A DNA stretch of 64,000 nt from Dethiosulfatibacter aminovorans DSM 17477 (GTDB lineage Bacteria > Bacillota > Clostridia > Tissierellales > Dethiosulfatibacteraceae). The stretch's first letter is position 1; each line of letters begins with the position of its first letter. Shown in pieces: positions 16,753 through 25,244 of this stretch. The translations under genes were made by a program, and so were the position numbers. Below the pieces are notes generated by a model that made no database searches, was not told the DNA's origin, and saw only the letters and a list, made by a program, of their open reading frames with translations. The DNA is taken from assembly GCF_900142005.1 (NCBI RefSeq), contig NZ_FQZL01000006.1, forward strand, positions 124,001-188,000, read 5' to 3'.

Positions 16753-17324
16753 AAATAAACTTCTTCAATATAGTAGGATACTATCAATTCATGATAGAAA
16801 ACCTGATTAAAGACGACATGGTTGCCGTCGACTGTACTGCCGGCAAAGGCAACGACACATTATTTTTATGCAATATCATGAAGGGAAGGGGCAAAGTGTT
16901 TGCATTTGACCTTCAGGAAGAAGCTGTAAAAGCTACAATTGAACTTCTTGAGCAAAAATGCGCTTATGACAACTATGAGATAATAATGGACTGTCACAGT
17001 CGAATAGGTTATTTTATAGATGTTCCTATCGACGTTGCCGTGTTCAATCTGGGATACCTTCCCAACAGCGAAAGCAGGATTTCAACTGCTTTTGATACAA
17101 CCTTAAAATCCGTTGAAGCGATACTTGAACGCCTTAGAAAAAAAGGCTATATCTTCATTGCGGCTTATTTGGGCCATGACAATTCAGTTGAAAGGAACAG
17201 TCTGTTTGACTATCTCAGCAGTCTGGACAGCAAAAGATACAAGGTGGCAAACCACCGACTCATAAACATTAATAATTATCCACCGGAGTTGTTTATAATA
17301 CAAAAAATGCATGACACATTATAA
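16749..17324 (+). CDS. mnmM: tRNA wobble-uridine methyltransferase MnmM (YtqB family)
   Basis: A 191-residue Rossmann methyltransferase with AVDCTAGKGNDTLFLC (SAM loop), FAFDLQEEAV, VFNLGYLPNSE and the C-terminal ININNYPPELFIIQK, the pattern of the YtqB family long labelled putative rRNA methylase. Members have been shown to methylate 5-aminomethyl-2-thiouridine in tRNA to the mnm5 form in Gram-positive bacteria that lack the MnmC methyltransferase domain. ATG 16749 overlaps rluB by 4 bases. The 3' end forms part of an intrinsic terminator. Confidence 0.83.
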   Translation: MKINFFNIVGYYQFMIENLIKDDMVAVDCTAGKGNDTLFLCNIMKGRGKVFAFDLQEEAVKATIELLEQKCAYDNYEIIMDCHSRIGYFIDVPIDVAVFNLGYLPNSESRISTAFDTTLKSVEAILERLRKKGYIFIAAYLGHDNSVERNSLFDYLSSLDSKRYKVANHRLININNYPPELFIIQKMHDTL

Positions 17325-17343
17325 ATGTTGCATGCATTTTTTT
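17304..17343 (+). terminator. intrinsic terminator at the end of mnmM
   Basis: A perfect 10-base stem AAAATGCATG / CATGCATTTT (17304-17313 and 17331-17340), with further pairing inside the loop, followed by T to 17343. The left arm lies inside the last codons of mnmM. Confidence 0.8.
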
Positions 17344-17432
17344 GTTTAAAAGTGTAGAATATTGTAGTTTAGCAGGGGATTTTGCAACGAATGACACCCA
17401 TCCTGCAATTTAATATTTTCATGAAATTTTTC

Positions 17433-17461
17433 TTGCAAAATGAATTTTGCAGTGCTATGAT
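17433..17461 (+). promoter_or_regulatory. promoter of the vor operon
   Basis: TTGCAA (17433-17438), 17 bases, then TGC-TATGAT (17453-17461), an extended -10. A 7-base inverted repeat fills the first part of the spacer. The leader to the vorD start is about 25 bases. It follows directly on the mnmM terminator, so the vor operon is an independent unit. Confidence 0.72.
17435..17450. promoter_or_regulatory. candidate operator inside the vor promoter
   Basis: GCAAAATGAATTTTGC is a dyad with 7-base arms and a 2-base centre, lying between -35 and -10 where a bound repressor would block RNA polymerase. A further half-site ATTTTGC lies at 17379-17385. The RpiR-type gene at the end of this operon is a plausible, unproven ligand-binding partner. 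Confidence 0.5.
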
Positions 17462-17492
17462 TTAGGTGAATTTATTAATAGGAGGTAGCTTT

Positions 17493-17699
17493 ATGGGCGC
17501 GCCCAAGAAAATAGTTACTAATAAAAAATGGTGTAAAGGTTGCGGAATTTGTGTTGAATTCTGTCCTAAAAATGTTTTGGAACTGAAAAACGGAATCATT
17601 GATGTCACTAGACCGGATGATTGCATATTCTGCGGTTTATGTGAACTAAGATGCCCTGATTTGGCAATATTCCTTGAGGAGGTATCTGATGAGCAATAA
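17493..17699 (+). CDS. vorD: 2-oxoacid:ferredoxin oxidoreductase, delta (ferredoxin) subunit
   Basis: A 68-residue protein with two complete 4Fe-4S motifs, CKGCGICVEFCP and CIFCGLCELRCP. It passes electrons from the thiamine centre to free ferredoxin. Part of the four-gene order delta, alpha, beta, gamma typical of branched-chain or 2-oxoglutarate ferredoxin oxidoreductases in anaerobes. ATG 17493 with GGAGG upstream is preferred to an in-frame GTG at 17466. It overlaps the next gene by 11 bases. Confidence 0.92.
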   Translation: MGAPKKIVTNKKWCKGCGICVEFCPKNVLELKNGIIDVTRPDDCIFCGLCELRCPDLAIFLEEVSDEQ

Positions 17700-18822
17700 T
17701 ATTAAATTACTACAGGGAAACGAAGCATGTATTGAAGGTGCTATTGCAGCAGGAATGAAGTTCTATGCTGGATATCCCATTACTCCTTCAACTGAACTGG
17801 CTGAATTATCGGCTGAAAAACTGCCTACGGTAGGCGGTCACTTTATACAAATGGAAGATGAAATTGCAGGAATGGCTGCAACAATCGGCGGATCCCTTAC
17901 AGGCAAGAAGTCAATGACTGCCACAAGCGGACCTGGATTTTCACTTAAGCAGGAAAACTTCGGTTATGCATGCATCGCCGAGATACCTTGTGTAGTAGTA
18001 AACGTGCAAAGAGGAGGTCCAAGTACAGGGCTGCCTACATCACCGGCACAGGGAGAAATTATGCAGGCCAAGTGGGGAACCCATGGAGACCATCCTGTGA
18101 TTGCTCTGTATCCAAACTCTGTACAGGAAATATATACAACAACAATCGATGCCTTCAATATGGCTGAAAAATACAGAACTCCGGTTATCCTTCTATTGGA
18201 TGAAATAATCGGACACATGAGAGAAAAAGTTGATTTGAGCGCTAAGGAATCAATGGAAATCATAGATAGAAAAAGACCTACATGCAGCAAGGACGAGTAT
18301 CTTGCATACCAGCCTGAAGAAGATCTAATTCCTCCTATGGCGGATTTCGGAAGCGGATACCACTACCATGTTACAGGACTTGTTCATGATGTAACTGGAT
18401 TCCCAAGTACTAATGCAAAAATATCACACGACCTTATTCACAGACTCATGGACAAGATAGACAACAATATCGACGACATAGTGAAATATGAGGAATTCAT
18501 GCTTGAAGATGCAGAGGTTGCTTTTGTTGCCTTCGGTGCCACTTCAAGAGCTGCAAAGGAAACTGTATTGAACTTGAGAAAAGAAGGAATCAAGGCTGGA
18601 ATGTTCAGACCAATAACAATATGGCCTTTGGCTGAAAAACAGCTTGTTAAGCTTACTGAAAATACCAAGAAGGTAATAGTGGCTGAAATGAACATGGGAC
18701 AATATGTTGGTGAAGTACAAAGAGTTGCAGCACCTGACTGTCAGGTCGAATTCTACGGAAGAATAGACGGACAACCATTAAACCCTGGTGAATTATATGA
18801 ATTTACTAAGGAGGTATTATAA
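17689..18822 (+). CDS. vorB: 2-oxoacid:ferredoxin oxidoreductase, alpha subunit
   Basis: A 377-residue protein with the pyrimidine-binding domain (GNEACIEGAIAAGMKFYAGYPITPSTE) and transketolase C-like domain. The short form without the ferredoxin or gamma domains fits the four-subunit VorB/KorA type. With the beta subunit it decarboxylates a 2-oxoacid to the acyl-CoA and reduces ferredoxin. Substrate (3-methyl-2-oxobutanoate or 2-oxoglutarate) cannot be settled by eye. ATG 17689 follows GAGGAGG inside vorD. It overlaps the beta gene by one base. Confidence 0.9.
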   Translation: MSNNIKLLQGNEACIEGAIAAGMKFYAGYPITPSTELAELSAEKLPTVGGHFIQMEDEIAGMAATIGGSLTGKKSMTATSGPGFSLKQENFGYACIAEIPCVVVNVQRGGPSTGLPTSPAQGEIMQAKWGTHGDHPVIALYPNSVQEIYTTTIDAFNMAEKYRTPVILLLDEIIGHMREKVDLSAKESMEIIDRKRPTCSKDEYLAYQPEEDLIPPMADFGSGYHYHVTGLVHDVTGFPSTNAKISHDLIHRLMDKIDNNIDDIVKYEEFMLEDAEVAFVAFGATSRAAKETVLNLRKEGIKAGMFRPITIWPLAEKQLVKLTENTKKVIVAEMNMGQYVGEVQRVAAPDCQVEFYGRIDGQPLNPGELYEFTKEVL

Positions 18823-19643
18823 TGAACGCAAGTAAATTGGTACAAAAATATTTCAGAGAAGACAACCTTCCTCATATCTGGTGCCCGGGATGCGGACACG
18901 GTATAATAATGCACGCAGTTGCAAGGGCAATAGATAATCTTGGTCTTGATCAGGACAATGTATGTATAGTATCCGGTATAGGATGTTCATCAAGGGCTCC
19001 AGGATACATGGATTTCAATACTCTTCACACTACTCACGGAAGGGCCCTGGCATTTGCAACAGGAATCAAGATGTCTCAACCGGATCTCAAGGTAATAGTA
19101 TTGACCGGTGACGGAGACTGTTCGGCTATAGGCGGTAACCACCTTATCCATGCCGCAAGAAGAAATATAGATATAACAACGGTTGCATTCAACAACAATA
19201 TATACGGAATGACAGGCGGACAGTACTCTCCTACAACTCCATCGGGAGATTATGGAACTACAGCTCCATATGGCAACATAGACAAGAGCTTTGACCTTTG
19301 CGATCTTGCAAATGCTGCAGGCGCTACATATGTAGCAAGAGCTACAGCATATCATGCACAACAGCTTACTTCATTTATTGAAAAAGCAATCATGAATGAA
19401 GGATTCTCATTTGTGGAAGCAGTAAGCGTGTGTCCTACATACTATGGTAGAAAGAACAAGAAGGGTAGTGCTGTTAAAATGCTTAAAGATTTGAAAAACG
19501 ACTTCGTAGATGTGAAGGTTGCCGAGAAGAAGCCTGAGCTTGCAGAATGCAAGATTCTTATGGGTGAATTCTACAACCAGCCTGAAGAGGAATATACAGC
19601 TAAATATCAAAAAATTATCGATAGATTTAAAAAGGAGAACTAA
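18822..19643 (+). CDS. vorA: 2-oxoacid:ferredoxin oxidoreductase, beta subunit
   Basis: A 273-residue thiamine pyrophosphate-binding subunit: HIWCPGCGHGI near the N-terminus, then the TPP motif GDGDCSAIGGNHLIHAARRN with NNNIYGMTGGQ. CPTYYGRKNK appears in the C-terminal part. The start overlaps the alpha stop (TAATG). It is the catalytic centre with the alpha subunit. Confidence 0.92.
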   Translation: MNASKLVQKYFREDNLPHIWCPGCGHGIIMHAVARAIDNLGLDQDNVCIVSGIGCSSRAPGYMDFNTLHTTHGRALAFATGIKMSQPDLKVIVLTGDGDCSAIGGNHLIHAARRNIDITTVAFNNNIYGMTGGQYSPTTPSGDYGTTAPYGNIDKSFDLCDLANAAGATYVARATAYHAQQLTSFIEKAIMNEGFSFVEAVSVCPTYYGRKNKKGSAVKMLKDLKNDFVDVKVAEKKPELAECKILMGEFYNQPEEEYTAKYQKIIDRFKKEN

Positions 19644-19644
19644 T

Positions 19645-20172
19645 ATGTCTAAGAAATATGAAATTAGATTAAGTGGTTCAGGCGGACAAGGACTTATCCT
19701 TGCAGGAATCATCCTTGCTGATGCCAGTCTTATACAGGGTATAAACGGAGTGCAGTCTCAATCATACGGACCTGAGGCAAGGGGTGGAGCCAGCAAGGCG
19801 GAAGTAATAATAAGCACTGAAGAAATCAATTACCCGAAGGTTCAGCAATGCGATCTTCTTCTATGCCTTACTCAAAAATCTTATGATGAATATATTGCAT
19901 CATTAAAAAATGATGGTATACTAGTTATAGATGACAGCATTGATAATCATTTTGCTACTGATGCAAAAATTTACAAGCTGCCAATACTAAAAACAGCAAT
20001 AGAAGAGATGAAAAAGCCTATGGTGGCCAATATTGTATCATTGGGTGCAATCAGCAATATTCTTGACATCCTTGACGAGAAAAATATATTGTCAGCAGTG
20101 CTCAAGAGGGTTCCTCCAGGAACTGAAAACGTCAATAAAGAAGCTTTCAGCAAAGGTGTATCTCTTTTATAA
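19645..20172 (+). CDS. vorC: 2-oxoacid:ferredoxin oxidoreductase, gamma subunit
   Basis: A 175-residue subunit starting YEIRLSGSGGQGLILAGIILADA and with the GPEARGGASKAEVIIS motif, typical of the gamma (CoA-contacting) domain. ATG 19645 stands 7 bases after AAGGAG; a much longer in-frame reading within vorA is not supported. Completes the vorDBAC set; the RpiR-type gene follows 21 bases later. Confidence 0.92.
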   Translation: MSKKYEIRLSGSGGQGLILAGIILADASLIQGINGVQSQSYGPEARGGASKAEVIISTEEINYPKVQQCDLLLCLTQKSYDEYIASLKNDGILVIDDSIDNHFATDAKIYKLPILKTAIEEMKKPMVANIVSLGAISNILDILDEKNILSAVLKRVPPGTENVNKEAFSKGVSLL

Positions 20173-20193
20173 TTTAACATGAAGGATGATATT

Positions 20194-21081
20194 ATGAATA
20201 TAGAAGCCAACGATGATGTAGTCAGAATTATTCAAAACAGCTATTTTAAATTCAGCAAGGGACAGAAAGCTATTGCACAGTTCATAATTGAACATTATGA
20301 CAAGGCGGCATTCATGACTGCCGCCAAGATAGGACAGACAGTTGATGTCAGTGAATCTACTGTGGTTAGATTTGCAACTGCGCTTGGTTTTGACGGCTAT
20401 CCTGAGTTGCAGAAAGCTCTTCAGGTAATGATCAAGAACAAGCTTACGACTGTCCAGAGAATTTCCCTGGAAGAAGATCAAAAGGATTCTGACGAATTCA
20501 TCAAAAAAGTTCTAAAAAATGAAATTACTTCTTTGAAAAATTACCAGGAAGAACTTGATCAGGAACAGCTTGAACGAGCAGCGGATTTGATTTTCAATGC
20601 AAAAAAGATATATATTCTTGGAATGCGGGTATCGTATACCCTTGCACTGTACCTTGGATTTTATCTTGATGTAATCCTTGACAATGTCAAGGTACTCAAT
20701 TTCGGTTCAAATTCACTTTTTGAGCAAGTTGTAAGAATAAGCGAAGATGATCTCTTCATAATCATAAGTTATCCAAGATATTCAAAACAGTCACTTGATG
20801 CAGTGAATTTTGTCAAGGACAAGAATGCAAAAATTTTGGCTATAACAGATACTGAATCTTCACCGTTCTACTCCATGTCTGACATAGCCCTGCTGGGAAA
20901 GAGCAATATGGTTTCATTCGTTGATTCCCTGGTGACACCTATGGCTGTGATAAACTCTCTTATAATGGCCGTTGGAATGAGAGAAAAGGATGATATAGTA
21001 CAGTATTTTGATCTGCTGGAAGATGTATGGCACAGATACAGCATTTACAAAAAGCCTCTTGAAGAAGAAGAAAACAATTAA
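20194..21081 (+). CDS. RpiR family transcriptional regulator
   Basis: A 295-residue protein with an N-terminal HTH_6 domain (SKGQKAIAQFIIEHYDKAAFMTAAKIGQTVDVSESTVVRFATALGF, residues about 15-70) and a C-terminal SIS sugar-phosphate-binding domain (about 110-260). Family members sense phosphosugars and control sugar or amino-acid catabolic genes. As the last gene of the vor operon it is likely to control it, perhaps through the dyad in the promoter. ATG 20194 is chosen because AAGGA lies 7 bases upstream; an in-frame ATG at 20179 has none. Two terminators follow. Confidence 0.9.
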   Translation: MNIEANDDVVRIIQNSYFKFSKGQKAIAQFIIEHYDKAAFMTAAKIGQTVDVSESTVVRFATALGFDGYPELQKALQVMIKNKLTTVQRISLEEDQKDSDEFIKKVLKNEITSLKNYQEELDQEQLERAADLIFNAKKIYILGMRVSYTLALYLGFYLDVILDNVKVLNFGSNSLFEQVVRISEDDLFIIISYPRYSKQSLDAVNFVKDKNAKILAITDTESSPFYSMSDIALLGKSNMVSFVDSLVTPMAVINSLIMAVGMREKDDIVQYFDLLEDVWHRYSIYKKPLEEEENN

Positions 21082-21106
21082 AACCGGTTTTATAACCGGT
21101 TTTTTT
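21081..21106 (+). terminator. terminator of the vor operon
   Basis: AAACCGGTT / AACCGGTTT (21081-21089 and 21094-21102), loop TTAT, then T to 21106. It begins on the last base of the regulator stop codon. Confidence 0.88.
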
Positions 21107-21115
21107 ATAGCATTA

Positions 21116-21139
21116 GAAAGTTAAAGAAACTTTCTTTTT
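21116..21139 (+). terminator. second tandem terminator
   Basis: GAAAGTT / AACTTTC (21116-21122 and 21128-21134), 5-base loop, then TTTTTC. Tandem with the preceding terminator, so read-through into aroH should be low. Confidence 0.55.
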
Positions 21140-21229
21140 CTTGCATTAACTAATTCATTTTTTGTTCTTATAATGATATTTTTATTGAATTAAAGACCTT
21201 TTTATAATATAATGTTAGAGGTGATTTTT

Positions 21230-21586
21230 ATGAAGACAATTAGAGGTGCAATTACAGCAGACTTCAATACGGAAGATGATATTAGAAAAAGTACTGTTGA
21301 ACTGCTTGAATGTATCATCGAGGAAAATTCATTGAACCACGATGATATAGAAAGTATTATATTCTCAGTAACAAATGATTTGACTAAATCATATCCCGCA
21401 AAGCACGCAAGGGAAATAGGACTGGAAAATCCCACCTACATGTGCATGCAGGAAATGCATGTGGAAGGAAGCCTTAGAAAATGCATTAGGATTCTTATGT
21501 TTGCAAGAATGGATGACAGAAAACCGAATCATATATATTTAAAAAACGCAAGTCGTCTTAGAACTGATTTGGACAGGAAAGGATAA
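21230..21586 (+). CDS. aroH: chorismate mutase, AroH type
   Basis: A 118-residue protein, the usual length of the monofunctional AroH class, starting MKTIRGAITADFNTEDDI and with SVTNDLTKSYPAKHAREIG, MQEMHVEGSLRKCIRIL. It converts chorismate to prephenate for phenylalanine and tyrosine. ATG 21230 follows GAGGTG; an in-frame ATG at 21212 precedes the ribosome site. It starts the aroH-cmk-plsC-ispH-rpsA group, a common Clostridial arrangement; cmk begins one base after its stop. Confidence 0.93.
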   Translation: MKTIRGAITADFNTEDDIRKSTVELLECIIEENSLNHDDIESIIFSVTNDLTKSYPAKHAREIGLENPTYMCMQEMHVEGSLRKCIRILMFARMDDRKPNHIYLKNASRLRTDLDRKG

Positions 21587-21587
21587 T

Positions 21588-22244
21588 ATGATTATAGCAA
21601 TTGACGGACCTGCCGGAGCGGGAAAAAGCACTATTGCAAAAAAGCTAAGCAAGCAGATGGGTTATATGTATCTTGATACAGGAGCCATTTACAGAACTAT
21701 AACTCTTGATTTGTGCAATAGGCATATAGATGTAGAAAACAAGGAATTACTTGCAGAATCTCTTTCTGAAATTGATATGGAGTATACAACGGACCATATC
21801 TTCCTTAATGGAAAGATAGTCGATGATGAAATCAGAACTGAATCCATATCCCAAAAAACTTCCCACTATTCCAGCAAATCTGAAATAAGGGTCTTCGCAG
21901 TTGAAATGCAGAGGAACATATCCTTAAATGAAGACATAGTTCTTGAAGGAAGGGATATCGGAACAGTGGTATTCCCAAATGCAGATTATAAGTTTTATCT
22001 TACGGCAAGCGAGGAAGAACGCGGTAAAAGAAGATACAAGGATATGATTGACAAGGGAATGGATACGACCCTTGAAGAGATTGTAGACAGCATTAAAAAG
22101 AGGGATTTCAATGACAAGAACAGGGAAATTGCTCCTCTTTCAAAGGCTGACGATGCAATAGAAATAGATACAACCTCCATGACTATTGATGAAGTTGTAG
22201 AAAAAATGGTAAACTGCATCAAGGGAGGGGTAAGCGCTTTATGA
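21588..22244 (+). CDS. cmk: cytidylate kinase
   Basis: A 218-residue NMP kinase with the P-loop GPAGAGKST at residues 7-15, LDTGAIYRTITL and VLEGRDIGTVVFPNADYKFYL, the cmk signature motifs. It phosphorylates CMP and dCMP. Directly follows aroH and overlaps plsC by 4 bases. Confidence 0.96.
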   Translation: MIIAIDGPAGAGKSTIAKKLSKQMGYMYLDTGAIYRTITLDLCNRHIDVENKELLAESLSEIDMEYTTDHIFLNGKIVDDEIRTESISQKTSHYSSKSEIRVFAVEMQRNISLNEDIVLEGRDIGTVVFPNADYKFYLTASEEERGKRRYKDMIDKGMDTTLEEIVDSIKKRDFNDKNREIAPLSKADDAIEIDTTSMTIDEVVEKMVNCIKGGVSAL

Positions 22245-22837
22245 TTCTTTATGATATTGTAAGAAGCATTCTATTTGTATTATGCAGGATGATATTCCGC
22301 ATAAAGATACATTCTGAAGATGAAAGGGTAAATACAGGAGAACCTCTCATTGTATGTTCTAACCACAGAACCGGGTTTGATCCTGTAATGATAGCCATAA
22401 CCTTCAAGGGAAGAATCAGATTCATGGCTAAGAAGGAGCTCTTTAAAAATCGTTTTATAGGAGCTTTCAACAGAGGCCTTGGAGCATTCCCGGTTGACAG
22501 AAGCGGGAATTCATTGTCCGCTATAAAGAATTCACTTAAAATACTTAGAGGGAACCATACTCTGGGAATTTTCCCGGAAGGGACCAGGATGGAAAAGTAT
22601 GATGAAAGTGCTGTAAAAGGCGGAATCGGAATGCTGGCTGTAAAATCAAAGGCCACAATAATGCCGGTGTACGTAGAATCAAAATTCAGGCCATTCAGCA
22701 GGGTGGATATTTACTATGGTAAAAAATTCGATTTTAGAGACCTGAACCCTAAAGAGCTGGAATCATCTGATTATGTGGAAATAAGCAAAAGCATAATGAG
22801 AAAAATATATAGTCTTAAAGATGGAGAAACATCATAA
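22241..22837 (+). CDS. plsC: 1-acyl-sn-glycerol-3-phosphate acyltransferase
   Basis: A 198-residue membrane-associated acyltransferase with an N-terminal hydrophobic helix, the NHX4D motif (NHRTGFDP), FNRGLGAFPVDR and FPEGTRM. It adds the second acyl chain in phosphatidic acid synthesis. It overlaps cmk by 4 bases and ispH by one base. Confidence 0.92.
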   Translation: MILYDIVRSILFVLCRMIFRIKIHSEDERVNTGEPLIVCSNHRTGFDPVMIAITFKGRIRFMAKKELFKNRFIGAFNRGLGAFPVDRSGNSLSAIKNSLKILRGNHTLGIFPEGTRMEKYDESAVKGGIGMLAVKSKATIMPVYVESKFRPFSRVDIYYGKKFDFRDLNPKELESSDYVEISKSIMRKIYSLKDGETS

Positions 22838-23691
22838 TGGAAATAATCATGGCGGATTACTACGGAACATGCTTTGGTGTAGACCGCGCCCTTGATATGA
22901 CAAATGAAGCTTTAAACAACTACGATACGCTTTATTGTCTTGGGGAGCTTATACACAACAGGCGGGTAGTGGAAAGATTTGAAAAAAGGGGACTGAAGGT
23001 CATAAATGACCTTGAAAGCCTTGATCTTAAAGAAGGCAAAAAACCCACCCTTATTCTCAGGTCTCACGGAGTGGGCAAAGCTGCCTATGAGTACTGCAAA
23101 TACAATGATATAAAAATTATTGATGCAACCTGTCCAAAGGTCAAGAAAATACATGAAATAGTGGAATCGTACAGTAGCGATGGGTACAGCATAATAATCT
23201 TCGGCAACGAAAATCATCCTGAAATCATTGGTATCAAGGGTTGGAGTGCAGGTAAGGCATATATTTATTCAGACCTTGATGATTTTATTGATAACCACAA
23301 GGAAGATTTGTCAAAAAGCTGCATAGTATTTCAAACAACATATAATACAGATAAATTCAATAAAATAAAAGAATACTTTAATAATTCACCAAATAATGAT
23401 ATTATATTTAAAAGCACCATATGCAACGCTACCGAGCGTAGACAAAATGCCTGTAGAAAACTTGCAGGCGAATGCGACATTGTGCTTGTTGTTGGAGGCA
23501 AACAAAGCTCCAATACAAAAAAATTATTTGAAATTGGTAAGGAAATTTGTAAGAATACGTTCTGGATAGAAAACTCTAATGAAATTCCTTATAATTTAAT
23601 AAAAAACACAAAACGATTAGGTATTACCGCGGGAGCATCCACCCCACTATGGGTAATCGAGGAGGTCATTTTAAATGTCAGAAAAAAATGA
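22837..23691 (+). CDS. ispH: 4-hydroxy-3-methylbut-2-enyl diphosphate reductase
   Basis: A 284-residue iron-sulfur enzyme with the three cysteine contexts expected: GTCFGVDRA (Cys12), DATCPKVKKIH and STICNATERRQ. HNRRVVERFEKRG and GGKQSSNTKKL are also typical. It makes IPP and DMAPP in the last step of the MEP pathway. In many Clostridia IspH is fused to ribosomal protein S1; here the two are separate genes overlapping by 17 bases in different frames. Confidence 0.96.
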   Translation: MEIIMADYYGTCFGVDRALDMTNEALNNYDTLYCLGELIHNRRVVERFEKRGLKVINDLESLDLKEGKKPTLILRSHGVGKAAYEYCKYNDIKIIDATCPKVKKIHEIVESYSSDGYSIIIFGNENHPEIIGIKGWSAGKAYIYSDLDDFIDNHKEDLSKSCIVFQTTYNTDKFNKIKEYFNNSPNNDIIFKSTICNATERRQNACRKLAGECDIVLVVGGKQSSNTKKLFEIGKEICKNTFWIENSNEIPYNLIKNTKRLGITAGASTPLWVIEEVILNVRKK

Positions 23692-25096
23692 GATGCAGGA
23701 ACTGCTGGAGAATTTTGAGTTTGTCAAGATCTATCCAGGCAAAAAAATAAAAGGAACCGTAATCCTTGTTAATCCGGATTCAGCTTTGGTGAATTTTGGT
23801 TACAAAAGTGACGGAATAATTGAAAAGGAAAACTATACACTAGAGAAAGTTGAAGACTTGAGCACTATACTAAATGTTGGTGATGAAATAGAAGCAGTGG
23901 TTGTCAGCAGTACAAGTGATGACGGCAATGTTGTATTGTCCAGAAGACAGTTCGAACAGGAAAGTAAGTGGAACGAAGTAGTTGAGCTTTTCGAAAAAGG
24001 TGAAAAAATAGAAATCACAGTTGGAAAGACAAATGAAAAAGGTGCAATAGCCAACTTTAAAGGATTCAGTGGATTCATTCCAAGATCGCATCTTTCCAAA
24101 GACAGAAATGTTGAACCTGCAGATTTTGCCGGCAAGACTATGGAAGTTGAAATAATTGAAGCTAAGATGAAAAACGGCAAGAACAAGCTGATATTCTCAA
24201 GAAAGAAAATAGAGCTTGATGAAGCAAGAAAAGTTGAACAGGCTGCATGGGAAGCTCTTGAAATCAAGGAAACTTACGAAGGTAAGGTTAACAGACTTGC
24301 TGATTTTGGTGCTTTCGTTGAAATCAACGGCATTGAAGGACTTCTTCATATCAATGAAATATCATGGAACAGAATCAAGCATCCTTCAGATGTATTGTCT
24401 ATAGGAGATTTGGTCCAGGTTAAGGTTCTTAAGAAAGATGTTGAGAAGAGAAGAATGTCTTTAAGCCTTAAAGCAAACCTTCAAAAGCCTTTTGAAATAT
24501 TTGATGAAAACAACAAGGTTGACGATATAGTAACTGGAAAGATTGTATCACTCACAAATTTTGGTGCTTTTGTACAGGTAGAGAATGTACAGGGTCTTCT
24601 TCACGTATCCGACATATCATGGGACAAGGTGAATCTTCCTGAAGATGTCCTTAATGTAGGTGACGAGATTCAAGTAAAAATACTTAAGATAGATGTTAAA
24701 AACGAAAGGCTTTCCCTGGGCATGAAACAGCTTTCTGAAGATCCTTTTGCAAAATACACAAAGGACAAGAAAAGATTCGACATCGTTAGCGGAACTGTTA
24801 AGAGCATGACTGTAGAAGGTGCTGTAATCCAGCTTGATGATGAGATTGATGGATTTGTTCCTTTAAACAAGGTTTCGAAAGACAAGCTAAGAACTCCTGC
24901 ACAGGTTCTTGAAAAGGATCAGGAAGTTGAATGCAAGATAATTGACATAAACAGAAAGAACAAGACTATCAAGCTTTCAATGATTATAGAAACAGAAGCT
25001 GAAACCAAGGAAAAGACAAGCAGTAAAGATGTAGTCAGCTATACTCTTGGTGATGACAGCTTTACAATTGGAGACTTGTTTAAAAAGAAAGATTAG
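23675..25096 (+). CDS. rpsA: S1-domain protein (ribosomal protein S1 homologue)
   Basis: A 473-residue protein with four S1 RNA-binding repeats (about residues 18-85, 104-172, 190-258 and 275-343), with a fifth weaker one to about 425; the repeats share GKIVSLTNFGAFVQV-type and GLLHVSDIS-type strands. It is shorter than the six-repeat S1 of Gram-negatives, as usual for Firmicutes. It binds mRNA at the ribosome. GGAGG stands ten bases before ATG 23675 inside ispH, implying coupled expression of isoprenoid and translation genes. Confidence 0.92.
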   Translation: MSEKNEMQELLENFEFVKIYPGKKIKGTVILVNPDSALVNFGYKSDGIIEKENYTLEKVEDLSTILNVGDEIEAVVVSSTSDDGNVVLSRRQFEQESKWNEVVELFEKGEKIEITVGKTNEKGAIANFKGFSGFIPRSHLSKDRNVEPADFAGKTMEVEIIEAKMKNGKNKLIFSRKKIELDEARKVEQAAWEALEIKETYEGKVNRLADFGAFVEINGIEGLLHINEISWNRIKHPSDVLSIGDLVQVKVLKKDVEKRRMSLSLKANLQKPFEIFDENNKVDDIVTGKIVSLTNFGAFVQVENVQGLLHVSDISWDKVNLPEDVLNVGDEIQVKILKIDVKNERLSLGMKQLSEDPFAKYTKDKKRFDIVSGTVKSMTVEGAVIQLDDEIDGFVPLNKVSKDKLRTPAQVLEKDQEVECKIIDINRKNKTIKLSMIIETEAETKEKTSSKDVVSYTLGDDSFTIGDLFKKKD

Positions 25097-25117
25097 TCAA
25101 ATGATTAGTTGAAATAT

Positions 25118-25149
25118 AAGTTGTTAGTTTCTGACTAACAACTTTTTTT
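25118..25149 (+). terminator. terminator after rpsA
   Basis: An 11-base perfect stem AAGTTGTTAGT / ACTAACAACTT (25118-25128 and 25134-25144) with loop TTCTG and a run of T. Ends the aroH-rpsA unit. Confidence 0.9.
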
Positions 25150-25244
25150 CTTTACAGTTTAGGAAAGTTAGAACGTAATGATTCAACTTACCAAAGATTC
25201 GATGGACTCCAAGTCCTGAGAATTTTAATTTTTGAGGTGATATT

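Noticed and set aside
21185-21213. TTGAAT-N17-TATAAT before aroH as a promoter
   Set aside because: The spacing is good but the transcription start would fall inside the aroH ribosome site at 21218-21223; other -10-like sequences nearby lack a matching -35. The true promoter is unresolved.
25150-25244. Small repeat GGACT-CCA-AGTCC before miaB as a regulatory RNA
   Set aside because: Only a 5-base stem with a 3-base loop, no riboswitch or T-box features.
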